This document shows positions 59,899 to 64,000 of a stretch of 64,000 nt of DNA, one piece after another. The notes beneath the pieces are model-generated. The model did not search any database. It saw only the letters and a list, made by a program, of their open reading frames with translations, and was not told the origin of the DNA. The stretch comes from Paracoccaceae bacterium. Its GTDB lineage: Bacteria; Pseudomonadota; Alphaproteobacteria; Rhodobacterales; Rhodobacteraceae. A program made the position numbers and the translations under genes. Within the stretch, counting starts at the first letter, position 1. Each line of letters opens with the position of its first letter. The stretch is from assembly GCA_024236495.1 (NCBI GenBank), contig JACKKJ010000004.1:221199-285198 (forward strand), written 5' to 3'.

Positions 59899-60524
59899 GC
59901 GTGGCCCCCCTTGGCAAGGTCGTCGGCCTCGTCTTCAAGCCCGTCGACGGCCCCGTGGTCGTGATGCGCGATCTCGCCGGTCCTGAGGAACTTCACGAGC
60001 GCCTGGATGAAGCGGAAGCACATCAGCGCCGATCCAAGCGGAACCGCGAGGTAGACGATCCAGGACGGGATCTCGAGATCGGGGGTGACCTGGCCGCCGG
60101 CGCGGACATGCCAGACGAAATCGGCGCCGATCCAGACGATGATGGCGGTAAAGAGAATGCCGCCCGACATCGCGATGATGGTGATGGTGCGCCGCGCGGT
60201 GCCCTGCAGCCGTTCGGCCAGGATGTCGACGCCGACATGGATGCCGGTGCGCACGCCATAGGCGGCACCGAACTTGGCCATCCAGACGAACATGAAGATG
60301 CACGCCTCCTGCGCCCAGGTCATCTTGAGCGCATTGATGAACTTGAAGACCGACCGGGCATAGGCGCCCAGCGTCTCAAGGTCGTTGGACCGGGCGAAAC
60401 CGACAATATCGGCGGCGAAACCGATGGCAAAGCGGTGGGAGACCGACAGGAAGATGAGAAGCGTCGCCAGCGCGATCAGCGTGGCGATAAGAACCTCTTC
60501 CAGCCGGTCGAGAAGGCGCAGCAT
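59895..60524 (-). CDS. dctQ: TRAP transporter small permease DctQ
   Basis: 209-residue membrane protein with four helices, longer than most DctQ because of an insertion after the first helix (about 45-65, RSNDLETLGAYARSVF) and a charged His/Asp/Glu-rich C-terminal tail. Conserved WAQEACIFMFVWMAKFGAAYGVRTGIHVGVD (key part AYGVRTGIHVGVDIL) identifies the family. It forms the permease with DctM and sits downstream of a terminator-like hairpin after dctP. Confidence 0.93.
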   Translation of the reverse strand: MLRLLDRLEEVLIATLIALATLLIFLSVSHRFAIGFAADIVGFARSNDLETLGAYARSVFKFINALKMTWAQEACIFMFVWMAKFGAAYGVRTGIHVGVDILAERLQGTARRTITIIAMSGGILFTAIIVWIGADFVWHVRAGGQVTPDLEIPSWIVYLAVPLGSALMCFRFIQALVKFLRTGEIAHHDHGAVDGLEDEADDLAKGGHA

Positions 60525-60555
60525 GGCACACCTCGCGGGGCAGGGGGCGGAAGGG

Positions 60556-60582
60556 AAAAGGGGCGGCCCTGATGGCCGCCCC
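60556..60582 (-). terminator. Attenuating terminator between dctP and dctQ
   Basis: A perfect 9-bp stem GGGGCGGCC/GGCCGCCCC with 5-nt loop, followed on the minus strand by TTTTCCC. It lies 14 nt after the dctP stop and 32 nt before dctQ, so it would allow more binding protein than permease. Confidence 0.85.
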
Positions 60583-60595
60583 CTGGGATCGGGCC

Positions 60596-61600
60596 TTATT
60601 CGGCGACCGCGGCCTTGACGGCGGCGATCGTCTCGGCGCCGATGCGCCCGGCCATTTCCTCGTGCACCGGCTCAAGCGCCGCGACCCAGGTCGCCCGCTC
60701 CTCGTCGGTCAGTTCGTGGAATTCGGTCGTGCCCGCCGCCTGCATCGCGGCCAGCGCCTTGTCGTTTTCTTCCTTGGCGATGGAGTTGGCGTAGTCGGTC
60801 GCCTCGGCCATGGCCTTGTCAAGACCGGCGCGCACGTCCTCGGGCAGGCCGTCCCAGAACTGCTTGTTCACGATCACCGCATAGCCAAGGTAGCCGTGGC
60901 CCGAAAGCGTCGCGTGCTTCTGAACCTCGTGCATCTTCTGGGTATACATGTTCGAGGGCGGGTTTTCGGTCCCGTCGACGACGCCGGTCTGCAGCGCCTG
61001 GTAGACTTCGGAGAAGGCCATGACCTGCGGCACCGCGCCAAGCGCGTTCATTTCCGCCTCAAGCACCTTGGAGGACTGGATGCGCATCTTCAGGCCAAGG
61101 AAGTCGTCGGGCACATGCAGCGGGCTGTTGGCCGACATGATCTTGAAGCCGTTGTCCCAGTAGGCCAGTCCCGCGATCCCCTTGTCTTCCAGCTTGGCCA
61201 GAAGCGCCTTGCCGACCTCGCCCTGCGTGACCTTGCGCAGCGCGTCGTAGCTCGGGAAGATGAAGGGCAGGTCGAAGACCTCGAAGTCCTGGACGCCGAG
61301 GGGGCCGAACTTGGCCAGAGAGGGGGCGAGCATCTGCACCGCGCCAAGCTGCAGCGCCTCAAGTTCTTCCTTGTCCTTGTAGAGCTGGCTGTTGGGGTAG
61401 ACCTCCACGTCCACCGCGCCGTTGGTATAGGCCTCGGCCAGCTCCTCGAACTTGGCCGCGCCCTTGCCCTTGGGCGTGTCGGGGGCGACGACGTGGCTGA
61501 ACTTGATGACGATCTTGTCCTGCGCCATGGCCGGGGCGGCCAGAGACAGGGCAAGCGCAGTGGCGCCGGCAAGCGCTGCAAGTGTGCGACGGGTCAGCAT
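60596..61600 (-). CDS. dctP: C4-dicarboxylate TRAP-binding protein DctP
   Basis: 334-residue periplasmic solute-binding protein. Signal peptide MLTRRTLAALAGATALALSLAAPAMA, cleaved before QDKIVIKFSH. DctP features: KFSHVVAPDTPKGKGAAKFEEL, substrate-carboxylate Arg in KMRIQSS, EVYQALQTGVVDGTENPPSN and MYTQKMHEVQKHATLSGHGYLGY (key part GVVDGTENP). Binds malate, fumarate and succinate in Rhodobacter. GGAGGAG precedes the ATG. First gene of dctPQM, divergent from dctS. Confidence 0.95.
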   Translation of the reverse strand: MLTRRTLAALAGATALALSLAAPAMAQDKIVIKFSHVVAPDTPKGKGAAKFEELAEAYTNGAVDVEVYPNSQLYKDKEELEALQLGAVQMLAPSLAKFGPLGVQDFEVFDLPFIFPSYDALRKVTQGEVGKALLAKLEDKGIAGLAYWDNGFKIMSANSPLHVPDDFLGLKMRIQSSKVLEAEMNALGAVPQVMAFSEVYQALQTGVVDGTENPPSNMYTQKMHEVQKHATLSGHGYLGYAVIVNKQFWDGLPEDVRAGLDKAMAEATDYANSIAKEENDKALAAMQAAGTTEFHELTDEERATWVAALEPVHEEMAGRIGAETIAAVKAAVAE

Positions 61601-61672
61601 GAGATTCTCCTCCTTGGTCCGCCCTCCTCGGCGGCATGAAAGATGCTTTGCCGCAAGAACGACTGTCGCGCT

Positions 61673-61690
61673 ATTGTGGCTTTCCGCAAT
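61673..61690. promoter_or_regulatory. Dyad-symmetric site between dctP and dctS
   Basis: ATTGTGGCTTTCCGCAAT: arms ATTGTGG and CCGCAAT match as an inverted repeat at 6 of 7 positions around a 4-nt spacer. A related half, GCTTTGCCGCAA, lies at 61645-61656. Position between dctP and its two-component genes makes it a candidate DctR-binding site. I found no convincing sigma-54 -24/-12 element. Confidence 0.5.
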
Positions 61691-61723
61691 AGACAGGCCG
61701 GGGCAGGGGTGCCAGAACCCTGG

Positions 61724-63886
61724 GTGAATGCCCGCCCGTGTCGATGGGGAGGATGCGACACGCCGAAGGACGCACATAGCGACGCCGCGGCGCGCGAAGC
61801 GCGGCAGGCCGGCCCCGGCCCCGAACCCTGGGTCGCCGGGAGCCTTCTGCCGTCCCGCCGCCTCGACCTTTTGTCGCTGGTTCCGCTTGCCGCGATCGTG
61901 GCGCTTGTCGCGCTGGTTGCGGCTCTTGTCTGGATCGTGGACCGGTCCGACGGGGAACGCGCCAAGGCCAAGCTTGCGACCGATGCGCTGTGGGTCGAAC
62001 AGACGCTCAGGTTCCAGATGTCGGTCGACGAGGACATGCTGGTCCGGCTGGCGCTGGACGCGGCAAGTGGCGTTCCCCTTGAGATGCTGAAGGCGCGGGC
62101 GCGCCTGCACATCGCCGCCAATCCCGAGATGCTGGCGGTGCGCTGGTACGACGCCGGGGGCGCCCTGGTGTCGGCGGTCGCCGAACAGCGGCCCGGCGCG
62201 GCCGAGACGGCGCTGGTCGCACAGGTGCTTCAGGCGGGGACCGCGACCGCGCGTCCCGTCTATGGGCAGGTGGACAACGGCGTCGCGCCGATGGCGCAGC
62301 GCCTTGCCACGACCGAGGGGGGCGTTGTCGTCGCCTCCATCTCGCTGCCGATCATGCTTGACCGGCACCTGCCGTGGTGGATCGCGGAACAATATGGCGT
62401 GCAGATCGCCGACACCCGCCAGACGCTGGCCGCCCGTGCCCGCCGCCCCGTCGCCGAAGGTGCGCCGCAGCACCGGATCAGCTTCGATCCACCGCTCGCC
62501 GGCAGCATCCTCGAGATCACCGCCTATGACCGCGCCCCGGCGGTGGGCAACACCGCGCTTCTGGGCGCCATCGTCGCGCTGGCGGCCTTTGCCATCCTCG
62601 CGCTCCTGGTGGTGCAGCGCAACGCGCTCAGCCGGCGCCGCGCCGAGGAGCGTCTGCGCGCCGAAATGGCCTTTCGCCGCGCGATGGAGGAAAGCCTGAC
62701 GGTGGGGCTTCGGGCGAAGGATCACGCAGGGCGCATCCTTTACGTCAACGCCGCCTTCTGCAAGCTCGTGGACCTGCCCGCGGCGGAGCTGATCGGGCGC
62801 GTGCCGCCGATGCCCTACTGGTCGCCCGAGGGTCTTGAGGACACGCTGGCCCGCCAGCGCCGCCTGGCCGAGGGCCCCGCCACCCCGCAAAGCTTCGAAA
62901 GCCGGTTTCGGCGCGCCGACGGGTCCGACATCGACGTGCAGGTCTACGAGGCGCCGCTGATCGACGCGCAGGGCCGGCATCAGGGCTGGATGGGGTCGGT
63001 GATCGACATCACGGAGGCCAAGCGCGCCGCGCGGCTGGCGCGCGCGCAGGACGAAAGCCTGGCGCGCACCGGGCGCCTTGTCACGCTGGGGGAAATGGCA
63101 TCGACGCTGGCGCATGAACTGAACCAGCCGCTTGGCGCGATCGCCTCCTATGCGGCGGGCGGGCTCAACCTGATCGACGGCGGGCGGACGGACCCCGCGC
63201 TGATCCGCACCGCGTTCGAGAAGATGGCGGCGCAGTCGCGGCGCGCGGGCCTGATCATCCGCCGCATCCAGGACTTCGTGAAAAAGCGCGAACCGCAGAT
63301 GATCCCCCTGGACCTTGCCGATGTGGCGGCGGAGGCGCTGGGCCTTCTCGCCGCAGATGCGCGCGAGATGCAGGTACGTCTGGTGCTGGTGCCGCCAAGG
63401 GCGCCGCTGCCCCCGGTGATGGCCGACCGGATCCTGATCGAACAGGTGCTGGTCAACCTGATCCGCAACGGGATGGAGGCGATGGCGGGGCAGACGAACC
63501 CGGGCGCGGACGCGCTGAGCGTGCGGATCGTGCGGGACGGCGACAGCCTGCGGATCGAGGTGGCCGACCGCGGCCCCGGCATCCCGGCCGAACTGGCCGA
63601 GCGGCTCTTCGATCCGTTCACCAGCACCAAGAGTCACGGCATGGGAATGGGTCTGAACATCTGCCGTTCGATCGTCGAGCTGCATCATGGCACGCTTGGC
63701 CACGGCCCGAACCCCGGCGGCGGCACGGTGTTTGCCGTGGTCCTGCCGGTAGCCGCGGCACGGCCGGATGCGCCCGACCCCGAAAAGCCTGCGGAAACGC
63801 CGCTTGGCCCCGCCGCTCACCCAGTCGCTCACCCCGCCGCACAACCTGTCGCCAACCCAGTCGCACGCACCGGAGGGGACCGATGA
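61724..63886 (+). CDS. dctS: C4-dicarboxylate-sensing histidine kinase DctS
   Basis: About 720 residues. Transmembrane helices at about 40-62 and 285-305 enclose a periplasmic double-Cache-like sensor. A PAS domain follows (about 335-450, YVNAAFCKLVDLPAAELIGR), then HisKA with MASTLAHELNQPLGAIASYA, and HATPase with NLIRNGMEAMAG, DRGPGIP and GMGMGLNICRSIV. The C-terminus ends in a PAHPVAHPAAQPVANPVA repeat. PAS plus kinase beside dctPQM matches R. capsulatus DctS rather than rhizobial DctB. The start is uncertain: GTG 61724 is used, ATG 61643 is also in frame. Overlaps dctR by 4 nt. Confidence 0.87.
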   Translation: MNARPCRWGGCDTPKDAHSDAAAREARQAGPGPEPWVAGSLLPSRRLDLLSLVPLAAIVALVALVAALVWIVDRSDGERAKAKLATDALWVEQTLRFQMSVDEDMLVRLALDAASGVPLEMLKARARLHIAANPEMLAVRWYDAGGALVSAVAEQRPGAAETALVAQVLQAGTATARPVYGQVDNGVAPMAQRLATTEGGVVVASISLPIMLDRHLPWWIAEQYGVQIADTRQTLAARARRPVAEGAPQHRISFDPPLAGSILEITAYDRAPAVGNTALLGAIVALAAFAILALLVVQRNALSRRRAEERLRAEMAFRRAMEESLTVGLRAKDHAGRILYVNAAFCKLVDLPAAELIGRVPPMPYWSPEGLEDTLARQRRLAEGPATPQSFESRFRRADGSDIDVQVYEAPLIDAQGRHQGWMGSVIDITEAKRAARLARAQDESLARTGRLVTLGEMASTLAHELNQPLGAIASYAAGGLNLIDGGRTDPALIRTAFEKMAAQSRRAGLIIRRIQDFVKKREPQMIPLDLADVAAEALGLLAADAREMQVRLVLVPPRAPLPPVMADRILIEQVLVNLIRNGMEAMAGQTNPGADALSVRIVRDGDSLRIEVADRGPGIPAELAERLFDPFTSTKSHGMGMGLNICRSIVELHHGTLGHGPNPGGGTVFAVVLPVAAARPDAPDPEKPAETPLGPAAHPVAHPAAQPVANPVARTGGDR

Positions 63887-64000
63887 CGCAGCCGACCGGC
63901 CTTGCCGTCCATATCGTCGACGATGAGGAAGCGCTGCGCGACGCGCTGGCCTTCCTTTTCGCCTCGCGCGGGATCGCGGCGCGGACCTGGCCCTCGGGCG
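63883..64000 (+). CDS. dctR: Response regulator DctR, N-terminal fragment (cut by window edge)
   Basis: 39 residues visible, MTQPTGLAVHIVDDEEALRD and onward, giving the first strand and acidic pocket (VDDEE) of a receiver domain. GGAGGGG lies 5 nt before the ATG, which overlaps the dctS stop. DctR of Rhodobacter is a FixJ/LuxR-type regulator; the opening VHIVDDEEALRDALAFL fits that type, but the output domain is outside the window, so a DctD (NtrC-type) identity is not excluded. Confidence 0.78.
   Translation, partial: MTQPTGLAVHIVDDEEALRDALAFLFASRGIAARTWPSG

Noticed and set aside
61601..61723. A sigma-54 promoter for dctPQM.
   Set aside because: No GG-N10-GC pair with good flanks on the minus strand; rhizobial-type DctD control therefore not supported.

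Overview
The window is high-GC DNA (roughly two thirds G+C by eye) from an alphaproteobacterium, most likely a member of the Rhodobacteraceae/Paracoccaceae. The evidence is gene content and order: an rpmF-plsX-fabH-ihfA-merR run, a single-cysteine DksA, a double-length dCTP deaminase, an OlsB-type ornithine acyltransferase, an Entner-Doudoroff dehydratase, dctPQM next to dctSR arranged as known in Rhodobacter, and a methyltetrahydrofolate methyltransferase/MetF/'virulence factor' trio typical of roseobacters and relatives. I see no insertion sequence, prophage or CRISPR array.

Layout. 0-0.64 kb: 5' part of edd with a palindromic operator upstream. 0.9-8.6 kb: rlmI and an overlapping PIN-domain gene, then a tightly packed minus-strand block (M48 protease, DedA protein, small membrane proteins, VWA protein, DUF2927 lipoprotein, acetyltransferase, MoxR ATPase). 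8.7-12.5 kb: dksA with a clear terminator, two FAD enzymes, xthA. 12.6-19.6 kb: erpA divergent from dgt, then argS, a SPOR protein, nagZ, scpA and scpB. 19.6-25.1 kb (minus): dcd, tRNA-Pro, merR, ihfA, fabH, plsX, rpmF, DUF177. 25.2-31.4 kb: bamE, msrB, olsB, the one-carbon trio, a Ppx/GppA phosphatase and rlmE. 31.4-32.7 kb: a stand-alone Hint-domain gene and a 750-nt gene-poor, AT-richer stretch.

32.7-43.7 kb is a complete non-phosphorylating L-arabinose/D-galactose pathway on the minus strand: periplasmic binding protein (chvE-like), ABC ATPase and permease, sugar dehydratase, sugar 1-dehydrogenase, 2-keto-3-deoxy sugar acid dehydratase, 2-oxoglutarate semialdehyde dehydrogenase and SMP-30 lactonase, with a divergent LysR regulator (gbpR-like).

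43.7-50.9 kb is the most unusual part. It holds a PP2C phosphatase and a transmembrane Ser/Thr kinase with a long extracytoplasmic tail, divergent from two secreted proteins: a phosphate-binding-protein-like/OmpA fusion and a PilJ-N/Cache-like sensor without an output domain. I infer an envelope-sensing phosphosignalling module. 51-52.1 kb carries a lower-GC DUF4145 gene beside tRNA-Asn.

52.1-58.5 kb: a metallo-beta-lactamase-fold hydrolase, an EnvZ-like kinase without an adjacent regulator, and a BasRS/PmrAB-like two-component pair divergent from eptA-dgkA (lipid A phosphoethanolamine transfer plus recycling of the diacylglycerol it releases). 58.5-64 kb: dctPQM TRAP transporter for C4-dicarboxylates, divergent from dctS and the start of dctR, with an 18-bp palindrome between them.
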